A stretch of DNA of 54,337 bases from an uncultured Rhizobiaceae group bacterium (GTDB lineage Bacteria > Pseudomonadota > Alphaproteobacteria > Rhizobiales > Rhizobiaceae), in NCBI GenBank assembly GCA_937958815.1, contig CALGMR010000001.1, forward strand, positions 160,300-214,636, in the 5' to 3' direction. Of this stretch, positions 9,171-17,854 are shown in pieces. Position 1 is the first letter of the stretch; every line of letters starts with the position of its first letter. The notes below the pieces were generated by a model. It was not told the origin of the DNA. It ran no database searches and saw nothing but the letters and a program-made list of their open reading frames with translations. The translations under genes were made by a program, and so were the position numbers.

Positions 9171-9880
9171 GACGCGATCACTTTCAACCATTGTTCATCA
9201 ATAGCCCGCAAAGCATCGCGGTTCAAAGGCCGTGGGTCGTTCCAATAATCACCGGTGGGAAAATACTGGTTCGCCTGTTGTTCCATATTGAGGGCGCGTT
9301 CAATCGCAGTGTCGTCAAAAAGAGGAATATCACCATTGGGAAACGAATTTGAACGCGCGCGAGGAAAGGTCAAACGGCTGCGCGTTTTGTCGGAGAGATT
9401 CAAACATCTGCACCCGTTTTTATAAGCAAGCGCCATAAGCCGATTGGCCTTCGCTTCCAGTATTTGAAGTGTTGGGTCGTCGCGCAATGGGTCCGCAGTC
9501 CCTTCCCCATAGAAGTGAGTGTCACCTTCACCGTCGTAGATCATATCGCAGCCAATGAACGCCATCTGATCAGGCTTGAACGCTTCCAGCGCCCAATAGC
9601 CTGCCGTAAACGCCATGGTTGCCCCCGCATAGACAACCCCGCCAAAACTGTTGTTTGCGGGAACATACTCCGCAGACGTGACGCTTCTTTGACCTTTCAT
9701 TGGAAGAGGCTTTCGGTCTTCCGCCAAATCGTCAGGATAAATTCCATGGGTCCAGTCAGGCCGAATTTTCCAAGCATTGTTTATGGCAACGATTGAATGA
9801 AACGCATCTCGCTCAAACTCATTTGCGCGAACCGCGTCTGGCGCACTGCCTATGATGAGAACCGTTTTGGAAGTCATCAT
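9167..9880 (-). CDS. uncharacterised protein, possible GT42/DUF115-like fold
   Basis: 237 residues with no obvious signal peptide or membrane segment. It begins KTVLIIGSAPDAVRANEF, a Rossmann-like strand and Gly-Ser-x-Pro turn, followed by VAINNAWKIRPDW. The middle has TAGYWALEAFKPDQMAFIGC, then DMIYDGEGDTHFYG and DPL. The end of the core reads ANRLMALAYKNGCRCLNLSD. The order GSxPS-like turn, Asn-containing strand, SG/AG helix then a GxD strand resembles bacterial sialyltransferases of family GT42 and DUF115 proteins. This is fold-level pattern reading only. The gene overlaps the upstream flavoprotein by 4 bases (ATGA), so the two are translationally coupled. Confidence 0.7.
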   Translation of the reverse strand: MMTSKTVLIIGSAPDAVRANEFERDAFHSIVAINNAWKIRPDWTHGIYPDDLAEDRKPLPMKGQRSVTSAEYVPANNSFGGVVYAGATMAFTAGYWALEAFKPDQMAFIGCDMIYDGEGDTHFYGEGTADPLRDDPTLQILEAKANRLMALAYKNGCRCLNLSDKTRSRLTFPRARSNSFPNGDIPLFDDTAIERALNMEQQANQYFPTGDYWNDPRPLNRDALRAIDEQWLKVIAS

Positions 9881-10851
9881 GATCTGGACAATATCGCGTT
9901 TGCAATTGCAGTTCCGCTGTCAAAAGCAGCCTCTACCCTTGCGCCCAAACACCAATCCCCGCCCACGTATAGAGTGCCCTTTTCATTTGTGACAAATGGT
10001 TTGCCCAAAGGGTTTGGCGTCTGCGCATAGCGCCATCTATGGGCACCCACATATTCAGCGGCTGGCAAAGAAACACTCATTGCGCTGCCGAACATGTCCA
10101 GCATATCTTGCGCAACATCCTCTTTGTCGCGCTCAAGATTTTCCAATGACCATTCGGGCGAAGCGTGAACCACCCAAGCATCATGGTGATGATCGCGATC
10201 GGGTTTTGAAGAGTTTCTCGCGATCCATCCAATGTCTGAATTGACATGTCGCCAAGTGTCAAACCCGATTTCGATTTTCTCAGCAAACCCAAACAAACCT
10301 GCCCAACATGGCAAAAGAGAAACCTCGCGGCATTGATGCAAAAGACCGTCTTGCCCTTGCATCAGTTGTCGAACCTGCTGCACAGGAATCGTTGAAACCA
10401 CTTGGTCGAACACTTCAACCGCATCGGATTTTTGAAACCGAATTTCCACCCCTGAGCTGACTTCAGTAACTGTCTCAACATGGGTGCGAAAGCGGATGTT
10501 CATTTCGTGTGACACATCACTCAAAAGTTCGTTCATCGCACCCTTGGCAACCATCATCGGGTTTGATGGGTCAATCTGCTCACCTTTCGCTTCGGCCATC
10601 CAGACCTTTGCGCGATCTTGCGTTTTCAGCACATCAACAAATTTGGCGAAATCATCACCCTTTGCGCGAAAGAACTGGGCTCCGTGGTCAAAGGCATATC
10701 CATTTTCGGTCACCCGTGTGGACATGCGCCCCCCGATCCGCCCACTTTTCTCAAACACAACAGGTTCGACGCCCGCGTTTTGCAAATGATACGCGCACGA
10801 CAATCCGGACATCCCAGCTCCAAGGATCGCAATTTTGGGGGATGAACTCAT
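9877..10851 (-). CDS. renalase-like FAD/NAD(P)-dependent oxidoreductase
   Basis: 324 residues. The N-terminus KIAILGAGMSGLSCAYHL then VFEKSGRIGGRMSTR is the FAD ADP-binding GxGxxG and second GG motif of amine-oxidase-type flavoproteins. It continues YAFDHGAQFF, typical of the renalase/COG3380 branch. The C-terminus (YVGGDWCLGARVEAAFDSGTAIANAIL) is the usual FAD-closing motif. Members oxidise amines or nicotinamide derivatives; the substrate here is unknown. It is the first gene of a two-gene minus-strand unit with the 237-residue protein, with start/stop overlap. Confidence 0.87.
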   Translation of the reverse strand: MSSSPKIAILGAGMSGLSCAYHLQNAGVEPVVFEKSGRIGGRMSTRVTENGYAFDHGAQFFRAKGDDFAKFVDVLKTQDRAKVWMAEAKGEQIDPSNPMMVAKGAMNELLSDVSHEMNIRFRTHVETVTEVSSGVEIRFQKSDAVEVFDQVVSTIPVQQVRQLMQGQDGLLHQCREVSLLPCWAGLFGFAEKIEIGFDTWRHVNSDIGWIARNSSKPDRDHHHDAWVVHASPEWSLENLERDKEDVAQDMLDMFGSAMSVSLPAAEYVGAHRWRYAQTPNPLGKPFVTNEKGTLYVGGDWCLGARVEAAFDSGTAIANAILSRS

Positions 10852-10877
10852 ATTCTAATCGCTTATCTCGCATCGGG

Positions 10878-10889
10878 TATCTCGAGATA
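10878..10889. promoter_or_regulatory. TATCTCGAGATA palindrome upstream of the flavoprotein gene
   Basis: A 12-base perfect palindrome lies 27 bases upstream of the 10851 start, in the 180-base gap shared with the divergent EamA gene. A partial copy, TTATCTCG, occurs at 10863-10870. It may be an operator, but no local regulator gene pairs with it. Nothing else is evident in the gap. Confidence 0.3.
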
Positions 10890-11031
10890 GCACATCACTT
10901 AAATCAAAGTCAGTTCCCAAACGTTGAATTTCCCATAGGAACAAAGTCAAATTGTCCCATGTTTCGGCTGGCAAGCCGTCAGATTAACATGCAGTGTCCG
11001 AACAAAGCTCGTTTCGGATTTTTGACTCATC

Positions 11032-11919
11032 ATGAAAATGCAAACCAAAGATTGGGCAGCGCTTGGGTTACTGTCCTTGATTTGGGGGGCAACCTTTTTG
11101 TTCGGTCGAATTGCAATTGCAGAACTTCCACCACTCACTTTGACCCTTGCGCGTGTTGCCATAGCAGCCATCGTTCTCAACATCGTGTTGATGTTCATGA
11201 GTACAAACTATCGCCAGACCCAAACCATGTGGACCAACTTCGCCATCATGGGCGTGTTGAACAATATCATTCCGTTTGGATTGATTTTCTACGGGCAACA
11301 GGAAATTGGTGCTGGGTTGGCATCCATTATCAATGCAATGACACCGATTTGGACCCTCATCATCGCCCACTTGGCCACAAGCGATGAAAAAATGTCGGGG
11401 CAAAAAACACTGGGCATTTTGTTTGGTTTTGCAGGTGTTGGAGTGTTGATTGGTCTAGATGCATTTGACGGATTTGGCAGCAGTGTTGTTGCGCAGATCG
11501 CTGTATTGGGCGCCACGATCTCTTACGGCTTCGCTGCGGTGTTTGGCAGACGATTTGTTGGCGTTCCACCTGTGCAAACCGCCCGTGGTCAGTTGACTAT
11601 GTCGTCACTCATTTTGTTGCCGTTGACATTGTTCATCGATCAACCCTGGGCATTGCAGATACCCTCATTGCCGACCATTTTATCCGTATTAGCACTCGCA
11701 ATTGTTTGTACCGCGTTCGCTTACATTCTCTATTTTCGAATTTTGCAAAGTGCTGGGGCTGTGAACGCCGCCCTCGTTACATTTCTCATTCCACCGTCTG
11801 CAATTCTTTTAGGAATACTGTTTCTGGGAGAAACACTCGTCTTACGAGAAATTACGGGGATTGTTTTAATTATGACAGGTTTGATTATTATCGATGGTCG
11901 TTTAATGAAAAGAACTTAG
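11032..11919 (+). CDS. EamA/DMT-family transporter
   Basis: 295 residues that are mostly hydrophobic, with about ten membrane segments in two repeats of five, the RhaT/EamA arrangement. The start of the first repeat reads LLSLIWGATFLFGRIAIAELPPLTLTLARVA in two adjoining parts. The second repeat has ATISYGFAAVFGRRF and ends FLIPPSAILLGILFLGE. EamA proteins export amino acids, purines or other metabolites, usually by proton exchange. The sequence does not give the substrate. It is followed after 28 bases by a second membrane-protein gene and may be co-transcribed with it and the amidase. Confidence 0.9.
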   Translation: MKMQTKDWAALGLLSLIWGATFLFGRIAIAELPPLTLTLARVAIAAIVLNIVLMFMSTNYRQTQTMWTNFAIMGVLNNIIPFGLIFYGQQEIGAGLASIINAMTPIWTLIIAHLATSDEKMSGQKTLGILFGFAGVGVLIGLDAFDGFGSSVVAQIAVLGATISYGFAAVFGRRFVGVPPVQTARGQLTMSSLILLPLTLFIDQPWALQIPSLPTILSVLALAIVCTAFAYILYFRILQSAGAVNAALVTFLIPPSAILLGILFLGETLVLREITGIVLIMTGLIIIDGRLMKRT

Positions 11920-11947
11920 GGCCAATGCCACAAACAGGACAACCGAT

Positions 11948-12685
11948 TTGACACCCCAATTTACTTTTCCGCCCGAGCTGTATCGCAAGGAAACGGCTGC
12001 TCTTTCGAAATTTTGGTATTTGTGGGCACCATTGCTGACGGTCGTGGCAACCCTTTCTATCGCTTGGATCGATCGACCATTTTTTAAAAAATGGTTTGAA
12101 TCCGAACAAACTGGTTTGTTTGAATTCCTCCACTTTTTGTTGCCCGTCATCACAGCATTAATCGCAATTCGATGCCTCTTTCACCCATTTGTCCGGAAAA
12201 ACAAGTTCCTCATTTTCTGGTTCGCAATTATGGCAATTGGTGGAATTTATTTGGGTGGCGAAGAGGCCAGTTGGGGGCAACACTATGCTGGCTGGACCAC
12301 GCCAGAGTTTTGGGTCGGTGTGAATGACCAGCAGGAAACCAATCTTCACAACACCAGCTTTCTGCTGGATCAATATCCAAGAGCAATCCTTAAGGTCGGC
12401 ATGGTGATTGGAGCGATTTTCACCCCATGGTTCCTATTAAACAAACCGCATCTACCAATGAGGCAATTCGACTTCGTATATCCACCTCTGGCGATGGTTC
12501 CCCTCACCCTCTTTGTATTGATTACAGAGGTCTACAATAAACTTCAGGGCGAAGTCTCTTTTAAAATTTTCTATTTGCTGCGCGGCGGCGAACTTCAAGA
12601 GACATTCATTTCGTGGTGGTTGGTCTATTACGCTTTTTGCCTGTTGTGGCGACTGCAAACGATCTCCAAGGCTGATATAAAGTGA
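11948..12685 (+). CDS. membrane protein with GEEASWGQ / NLHN motif, unknown function
   Basis: 245 residues, starting at a TTG (11948) with GGACA about 7 bases upstream; no ATG fits. About six membrane segments lie near 22-42, 57-80, 87-105, 150-172, 182-200 and 220-238. Between the third and fourth lies GGEEASWGQHYAGWTTPEFW, followed by NDQQETNLHNTSF. This acidic EExSWGQ...N-x-Q-x-E-x-NLHN pair recurs in an uncharacterised bacterial membrane family and looks like an active or ligand site at the membrane face. Its stop overlaps the GTG of the amidase by 4 bases, so the two are coupled. Confidence 0.75.
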   Translation: MTPQFTFPPELYRKETAALSKFWYLWAPLLTVVATLSIAWIDRPFFKKWFESEQTGLFEFLHFLLPVITALIAIRCLFHPFVRKNKFLIFWFAIMAIGGIYLGGEEASWGQHYAGWTTPEFWVGVNDQQETNLHNTSFLLDQYPRAILKVGMVIGAIFTPWFLLNKPHLPMRQFDFVYPPLAMVPLTLFVLITEVYNKLQGEVSFKIFYLLRGGELQETFISWWLVYYAFCLLWRLQTISKADIK

Positions 12686-13935
12686 TCTGTTATGCGCCTG
12701 TTTCAGCATTGGCCACAGCGCAAGAAATTGCTGCTGGACGGTTGACGGCACAGGCCGCACTCGATCATTGCGCGCAGCGCGTGGAAAACCACGAACAACA
12801 CGTACAGGCATTCCAACAGGCCCTTATCAGTTGGGATCCACAGGAAGGGCCTCTCAGTGGAATTGCGGTTGGTATAAAGGACGTGTTCGACACTTATGAT
12901 ATGCCAACCACTTATGGCTCAGCCATTTATGAAACACACCAGCCCGCGATAGATTCAACTCTGGCAACAATGTTGCGCAAGTGTGGTGCAACAATTGCGG
13001 GTAAAACAGTCACCACTGAATTCGCGTGGTTCACACCGGGTAAAACACGCAACCCGCACAATCTTGAGCACACGCCAGGAGGTTCTTCCTCAGGTTCTGC
13101 TGCCGGAGTTGCAGCGGGCTTTTTTCCAGCGGCTATTGGCACGCAAACAGGCGGCTCGATCATACGCCCGGCCGCCTTTTGTGGAGTATCTGGATACAAA
13201 CCAAGCTTCAGGCTTTTTCCAACACTGGGTTTAAAACACTTTTCTTGGTCATTAGACACAATTGGCTTTTTCGCCGCAAAAGCTGAAGACAATGCATTCA
13301 TCGCATCCACTTGCTCTAAAAGAGATCTGCATGTCTCCAACTCCGATGGTTCAGCACCAAAAATCGGCATTTTAGAAAGCCCTATTGATGATCTCATGTC
13401 CGCAGAAATGGCAAAGGCTATTGAGCAGCTGCGTTCGCAAGCGCAAACGAAAGGCGCATCTGTAATTGAAGTGCAATCGCCTCCAGCGGTGGAAGAAGCA
13501 CGCGAAGCTCATGCAATAATTCAAGGCTATGAAGCGGTATTGGCCCTCGCCCATGAAAGCAGAACGACGCCTGATCTGTTTTCCAAAGAACTGGCAGAAT
13601 ATTTGACGGAAAGCGGCGAAATCACCGCGCCGCAATATGATGATGCCAGACGCACGGCCAACCATGCGCGCAAGGCAAGTCGCCAACTGTTTGAAGATTG
13701 CGATGTTCTGCTTTTGCCATCGGCTCCCAGCAGTGCACCAGCGACTTTGGCGTCCACAGGCGATTCCGTTTTCAACCGGTTATGGACTTTGCTTGGTATG
13801 CCGTGTGTCAATGTGCTGGCAGGATTTGATCAAAAAGGACTGCCCTTAGGCGTTCAAATCATCGCGCCATTTGGTCAAGACAAAAAGGCGCTTCAAGCGG
13901 CACATTGGCTAGAGAACATAATCTCTACTTCCTAA
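12682..13935 (+). CDS. amidase (amidase-signature family)
   Basis: 417 residues starting at GTG. The Ser-cisSer-Lys triad is visible: Lys in GIAVGIKDVFDT (about residue 65), the first Ser in TPGGSSSGSAAGVAAG (about 135) and the nucleophile in GTQTGGSIIRPAAFCG (about 160). Length and motifs fit the AtzF/GatA-like amidase-signature hydrolases, but GatC/GatB are absent here, so this is more likely a catabolic or detoxifying amidase than the tRNA amidotransferase. It is coupled to the membrane protein upstream by a 4-base overlap. The stop abuts the stop of the convergent ArsR-methyltransferase gene with no space. Confidence 0.9.
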   Translation: MICYAPVSALATAQEIAAGRLTAQAALDHCAQRVENHEQHVQAFQQALISWDPQEGPLSGIAVGIKDVFDTYDMPTTYGSAIYETHQPAIDSTLATMLRKCGATIAGKTVTTEFAWFTPGKTRNPHNLEHTPGGSSSGSAAGVAAGFFPAAIGTQTGGSIIRPAAFCGVSGYKPSFRLFPTLGLKHFSWSLDTIGFFAAKAEDNAFIASTCSKRDLHVSNSDGSAPKIGILESPIDDLMSAEMAKAIEQLRSQAQTKGASVIEVQSPPAVEEAREAHAIIQGYEAVLALAHESRTTPDLFSKELAEYLTESGEITAPQYDDARRTANHARKASRQLFEDCDVLLLPSAPSSAPATLASTGDSVFNRLWTLLGMPCVNVLAGFDQKGLPLGVQIIAPFGQDKKALQAAHWLENIISTS

Positions 13936-14925
13936 TCAATCGATCGGGTTGAAACCTTCATCGTCGGCATGCGACCCAAGCCACAAGGCAACTGTCAACG
14001 CGCCATCCATTTCAGCATCTGGTGCCAGCATCTTTTGTTCTTCCAGCGCAAACCCCGCAAGTGAGAACCAGCGTTCAATCTGTTCTGTGGAAATGCCAAG
14101 ACGTCGGTGGGTGTGTTCTTCACGCAAGAATTCAAATTCGTGGGGCGCAAAATCAACAATCAATATTTTTCCATTTTGAGAAAGCACGCGTTTGGCCTGT
14201 CGCAACGCCAAGGCCGGGTCTTCCAGAAAGTGCACAACTTGGTGGAGCACGATAAGATCGTAACGAACAGCTGGATCGAGTTTGTAAACATCTCCAAACC
14301 GCACTTGCATGTGGTCGTGCTGACCATCCGCCAATGCAGCGCGCGCAACAGCCAACATATCGTGGCTGGTATCAATACCCAGTCCGCGTTCCACGTGGGG
14401 TGCAAACAATTCCAAAATACGGCCTGTCCCCGTGCCTAAATCCAAAATTGTTTTGGGGGCTGATCTCAGGCCATAGGTCATCATTTCAGATTCAACATCG
14501 CTTTCAGCCACATGAAGTGAGCGAATTTTATCCCACTGGTCGGCATTGGCTGCGAAATAGTCTGCAGCACGACGGCCCCGTTGTTCGCGCACTGCATCAA
14601 GCTTTTCCCGATCAACGGCCAGAACCGGGTCTTCAAAGTCCAACTCACCCAAGACGCCATTTAAAAATGTGCGTTGCGGCCCACGATCCACATTGCGAAA
14701 GTAAGCCCACGCGCCCTCTTGAAAACGTTCGGTCAATCCAGCCTCAACCAACAGTTTCAAATGGCGCGAAATTCGTGGCTGGCTCTGATCCAATATCCCC
14801 ATCAACTCGCTGACGGTGAGATCAACCCTGTCCATCAAAGCCAGCAACCGCAAACGCGTTTGTTCCCCTGCAGCACGAAGCCACACGACGGACTCATCAA
14901 GTTTGTTGGCAGGTTTTTCAGTCAA
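13936..14925 (-). CDS. ArsR-family regulator fused to SAM-dependent methyltransferase
   Basis: 329 residues. The only upstream start is the TTG at 14925. Residues about 10-90 are an ArsR/SmtB winged helix (LLALMDRVDLTVSELMGIL, then DQSQPRISRHLKLLVEAGL). No typical metal-binding Cys motif (ELCVCDL) is present. Residues about 145-320 are a class I methyltransferase with ILDLGTGTGRILELFAP (SAM loop), GIDTSHDML and FVDF-like IVDFAPHE. Fusions of this kind are common in alphaproteobacteria, where they are often linked to methionine/SAM recycling. That role is inferred here, because no met genes are adjacent. The likely promoter gap (14926-15024) contains ACAT-N6-ATGT around GATC, an imperfect dyad. 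Confidence 0.88.
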   Translation of the reverse strand: MTEKPANKLDESVVWLRAAGEQTRLRLLALMDRVDLTVSELMGILDQSQPRISRHLKLLVEAGLTERFQEGAWAYFRNVDRGPQRTFLNGVLGELDFEDPVLAVDREKLDAVREQRGRRAADYFAANADQWDKIRSLHVAESDVESEMMTYGLRSAPKTILDLGTGTGRILELFAPHVERGLGIDTSHDMLAVARAALADGQHDHMQVRFGDVYKLDPAVRYDLIVLHQVVHFLEDPALALRQAKRVLSQNGKILIVDFAPHEFEFLREEHTHRRLGISTEQIERWFSLAGFALEEQKMLAPDAEMDGALTVALWLGSHADDEGFNPID

Positions 14926-15024
14926 ACCAGATACACCCTACAGCGTTTTATCCCCACACATGACTGTGTTACATGACATAGATCGATGTGCAATTGGCAA
15001 AACAAACTTCGGAATTGAATATCC

Positions 15025-15351
15025 ATGGTGAAAGCCAACACAAAACGTCAACAATCCCAGCTGAAGGCATTGCGGGCTTTGATCCCGAAGGCCAGCTATG
15101 CAGATTTTTCCGAAATAGCTTTGGCAATGCGCGCCAAACACATGAAAGAACTCACTGCTGTGAATGCGGCGTTTTTGGCAACTGTTGCCCACATTCGCCA
15201 CCAACACACAGACTACGACGCGTTGCGCGACGAGGGATATGACCACGATTCCGCACGCTTTTTTGTGGCTGAAAAAATCGACGAAATCTTAGAAGAATGG
15301 GGCGCTCCGCGTGGGCTGGATGCAGAAGCTACCACAGCAGACTCACTTTAA
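15025..15351 (+). CDS. DUF2293-like small protein
   Basis: 108 residues, basic N-terminus (MVKANTKRQQSQLKALRAL), no signal or membrane segment. The core HIRHQHTDYDALRDEGYDHD followed by ARFFVAEKIDEILEEW matches my recollection of DUF2293, a short domain with a conserved HIRHxxTxYD core. The function is unknown. The ATG at 15025 has a weak GGAATTGAA upstream. The stop overlaps the convergent DUF1772 gene by 4 bases. The real gene could start at the adjacent GTG. Confidence 0.72.
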   Translation: MVKANTKRQQSQLKALRALIPKASYADFSEIALAMRAKHMKELTAVNAAFLATVAHIRHQHTDYDALRDEGYDHDSARFFVAEKIDEILEEWGAPRGLDAEATTADSL

Positions 15352-15857
15352 GGCGTTGTGCTCGGCAGTTTTAACAAGCCCCACCCTGCAACAAGTAGGC
15401 ATAGCCCACTTGCCACAGCTCGAAACTGGTTCCAGAACTGCCAGCGCTCAGAATAATTCATCCATACCGTGCGGGCTTCATCCACATTTGTGGGAATAGG
15501 CAGGTTTTCCAAGGCAACATTCATAGGAACATTGACCATCGTTGTTGGAAAGAACGCACCAATTGAGTAAATCAACGCGCCTAAAACAAACGCCCATCCA
15601 GACGTTCGATACCCCGCAAACAATGCAGCTAAACCTGTGACAGCCAGGACAATCGGCGTTAGAAAAAATGTTGGGAAAAACACGGCATTGCGTACCGAGA
15701 TATTCATAGCATTCATGGCTTCAATTGCCGAATGAGGAGGCAGGCTATCAAGCCCCCACATAGTGCTGCAAACCCAAGCGTAAAAAAATCCCGCGATCAG
15801 CCCACTGAGCAAAATTGACAACAATGCTCCAAATCTCAAAATCAACATGACAGTCAT
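15348..15857 (-). CDS. DUF1772 (anthrone oxygenase-like) membrane protein
   Basis: 169 residues with four hydrophobic segments (about 5-28, 58-82, 86-105, 140-163). The conserved polar elements FYAWVCSTMWGLD near the N-terminus, VPMNVALENLP in the third loop, and WMNYSERWQFWNQFRAVAS near the C-terminus are typical of DUF1772, the family that includes fungal anthrone oxygenases. Bacterial members have no settled function. GGAGAAGG precedes the ATG at 15857. It lies downstream of the MOSC gene on the same strand with a 68-base gap. Confidence 0.8.
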   Translation of the reverse strand: MTVMLILRFGALLSILLSGLIAGFFYAWVCSTMWGLDSLPPHSAIEAMNAMNISVRNAVFFPTFFLTPIVLAVTGLAALFAGYRTSGWAFVLGALIYSIGAFFPTTMVNVPMNVALENLPIPTNVDEARTVWMNYSERWQFWNQFRAVASGLCLLVAGWGLLKLPSTTP

Positions 15858-15925
15858 CCTTCTCCTGTTTGGAAGAAACTAACCGTCTCACATTGCTTAA
15901 AAATGTCTGGTTTGTTGCAGCAGTG

Positions 15926-16543
15926 TTAAGTTGTGCGATAAATCCACTGAGGCATGATGCGCGCTTCAAACCCTTCTCCCACCGAAACAGTTCCGGGTTT
16001 TTCGATCCACCCCACAAGACCGCGCAAGTGTTGAGCTTGCTTGGGAAACGCCATTTCAATGTCATCTCGACCTTCATAGTGAGAAGCGATGGCGCGGCCC
16101 GAAAGGCGGCATGGGCCATTGTCACCATCAATCTTGATCGTTACGCCATTGTCGAAAAACAACAGTGTACGCGGCGGCAACATGGTTAGGCTCTCAATGC
16201 CTTCTAGCAGCATATTGCCGCCAATCCATTCAGGTTTAACCTCCAGAATGTCTAAACGACCAGCCACGGTTCGCAACTCATCAGATGCAAGAATGGACAC
16301 TTGGCGTTCGTTCCGCATTTCCGTACCACGCCTATACCAAGGCTCTCGGCCACCTGATTTGCGCGTTGGGCCAGCGTGAAAATCACCGGGGATGCCATCA
16401 AATGTCAAAGGCAGTTCATCAACAGCGCTTGTCTGAAAATCTCTGCCTTCAGCTTTAAACAGCCCTGCCACCGTCCCGCGTATTTTTTGAGCTGGTACAA
16501 TTTCCATTTCTTCACGATGGCTGGCAAAGGGATCTAGATCCAT
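15926..16543 (-). CDS. MOSC-domain protein (molybdenum cofactor sulfurase-like)
   Basis: 205 residues. Early GDFHAGPTRKSG matches the GD-x-H-x-G region of MOSC domains, and NMLLEGIESLTMLPPRTLLFF then IDGDNGPCRLSGRAI carries the conserved sulfur-carrying Cys. MOSC proteins move sulfur or bind molybdenum/iron cofactors and appear in YiiM and MOSC-only enzymes that reduce N-hydroxylated compounds. No N-terminal beta-barrel domain is attached and no molybdoenzyme gene is adjacent, so the partner is unknown. Confidence 0.85.
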   Translation of the reverse strand: MDLDPFASHREEMEIVPAQKIRGTVAGLFKAEGRDFQTSAVDELPLTFDGIPGDFHAGPTRKSGGREPWYRRGTEMRNERQVSILASDELRTVAGRLDILEVKPEWIGGNMLLEGIESLTMLPPRTLLFFDNGVTIKIDGDNGPCRLSGRAIASHYEGRDDIEMAFPKQAQHLRGLVGWIEKPGTVSVGEGFEARIMPQWIYRTT

Positions 16544-16690
16544 TGGAATTCAACTTTCAAAAACTGACTGGCCTTCACAATAATAGACTCTGTTTAATCT
16601 CTGCTCCATCAAATTGACAATCTTTTGAAACTGTTTGGGGTGGAAATCGTTTATCTGTATTGCACCAGCACCTATTTCGCGGAGACCCTT

Positions 16691-17833
16691 ATGAAGCTTT
16701 TTGCACTTTCCACATCCACGCTTGCACTCGCCGCCGCAGTTTCAAGCAGCGCCATTGCAAAGACATTCGACGTTAAGGGAACAGCAGGATCAACGATCAC
16801 GGCCACTAAGATCGCCAGTTTTAACTCCGGCTGGGCCATGACCTTTATCAATGATCAGCAATTATTGGTCACAACCAAACCCGGCAAAATGTGGTTGGTG
16901 GGAACCGATGGAAAAAAAGCAGAAGTAAGCGGCGTTCCCAAAGCTGCAGTTGGCGGACAAGGTGGTTTGGGCGACATCGTCCCGCACCCTGATTTTGCAA
17001 AGAACCAAATTGTCTATCTGTCTTACGTAGAATCGAAAGACAATGGTGCAACACGGGGATCCGTGGTTGTGCGCGCCAAACTGGATACCAAGTCGGCCCT
17101 AAAACTCACCAATATTGAGAGAATTTGGACGCAACTTCCCAAGCTTTCAGGGCGTGGGCATTTTTCTCACAAAATCGCATTTGGCCCCAAAGGTTCTTCG
17201 CAAGACGGCAAACTCTTCATTACGTCTGGTGACCGTCAACAACAAACCCCTGCCCAAGACTGGGATAAGGCGCTTGGCAAAATCATTCGACTGAATGACA
17301 ACGGCTCGATCCCTGCCGACAACCCTTATCAAGACAAAGGTGAGCTGGCGAAGTCGTATTGGACCATTGGCCATCGAAACCTGCTCGGCATATCATTCGA
17401 TGCTGAAGGAAAACTTTGGTCGCACGAGATGGGGCCGAAGCATGGCGACGAACTCAATCTGATCGAAGCAGGAAAGAACTATGGCTGGCCAGTGGTTTCC
17501 AACGGCAACAATTACAGCGGCCGCGCTATTCCAAACCACGACACACGACCAGAATTTGAAGCGCCAAAGGCTTATTGGGTGCCCTCCATCGCACCATCCG
17601 GCCTCGTTATGTATTCCGGAAACATGTTCCCTCAGTTTAAAGGCAATGCGTTGATTGGCGGCCTTGTAAGCCGCGCGCTTGTGCGCGTGAGCGTCGATGG
17701 TGAACAGACGAAGGAAGCCGAACGCTTTAAATGGGGCAAGCGCATTCGAGAAGTAGAGCAAGCCCCCGACGGGTCATTGTATGTATTGGAAGACAGAGAC
17801 GGTGGTCGTCTGCTACGTGTAACTCCAAACTAA
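16691..17833 (+). CDS. secreted PQQ-dependent sugar (aldose) dehydrogenase
   Basis: 380 residues from the ATG at 16691, with GGAGA six bases upstream. A signal peptide ([23 protein letters not shown]) directs it to the periplasm. Beta-propeller motifs of the glucose/sorbosone dehydrogenase family follow: [55 protein letters not shown] and [20 protein letters not shown]. These match soluble aldose sugar dehydrogenases of the YliI/Asd type, which oxidise sugars with PQQ. No PQQ synthesis genes are in the window. The following Gfo/Idh/MocA gene starts 21 bases later and is probably in the same operon. Confidence 0.88.
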   Translation: MKLFALSTSTLALAAAVSSSAIAKTFDVKGTAGSTITATKIASFNSGWAMTFINDQQLLVTTKPGKMWLVGTDGKKAEVSGVPKAAVGGQGGLGDIVPHPDFAKNQIVYLSYVESKDNGATRGSVVVRAKLDTKSALKLTNIERIWTQLPKLSGRGHFSHKIAFGPKGSSQDGKLFITSGDRQQQTPAQDWDKALGKIIRLNDNGSIPADNPYQDKGELAKSYWTIGHRNLLGISFDAEGKLWSHEMGPKHGDELNLIEAGKNYGWPVVSNGNNYSGRAIPNHDTRPEFEAPKAYWVPSIAPSGLVMYSGNMFPQFKGNALIGGLVSRALVRVSVDGEQTKEAERFKWGKRIREVEQAPDGSLYVLEDRDGGRLLRVTPN

Positions 17834-17854
17834 AATTTAGGAAGGAAATCCAAT

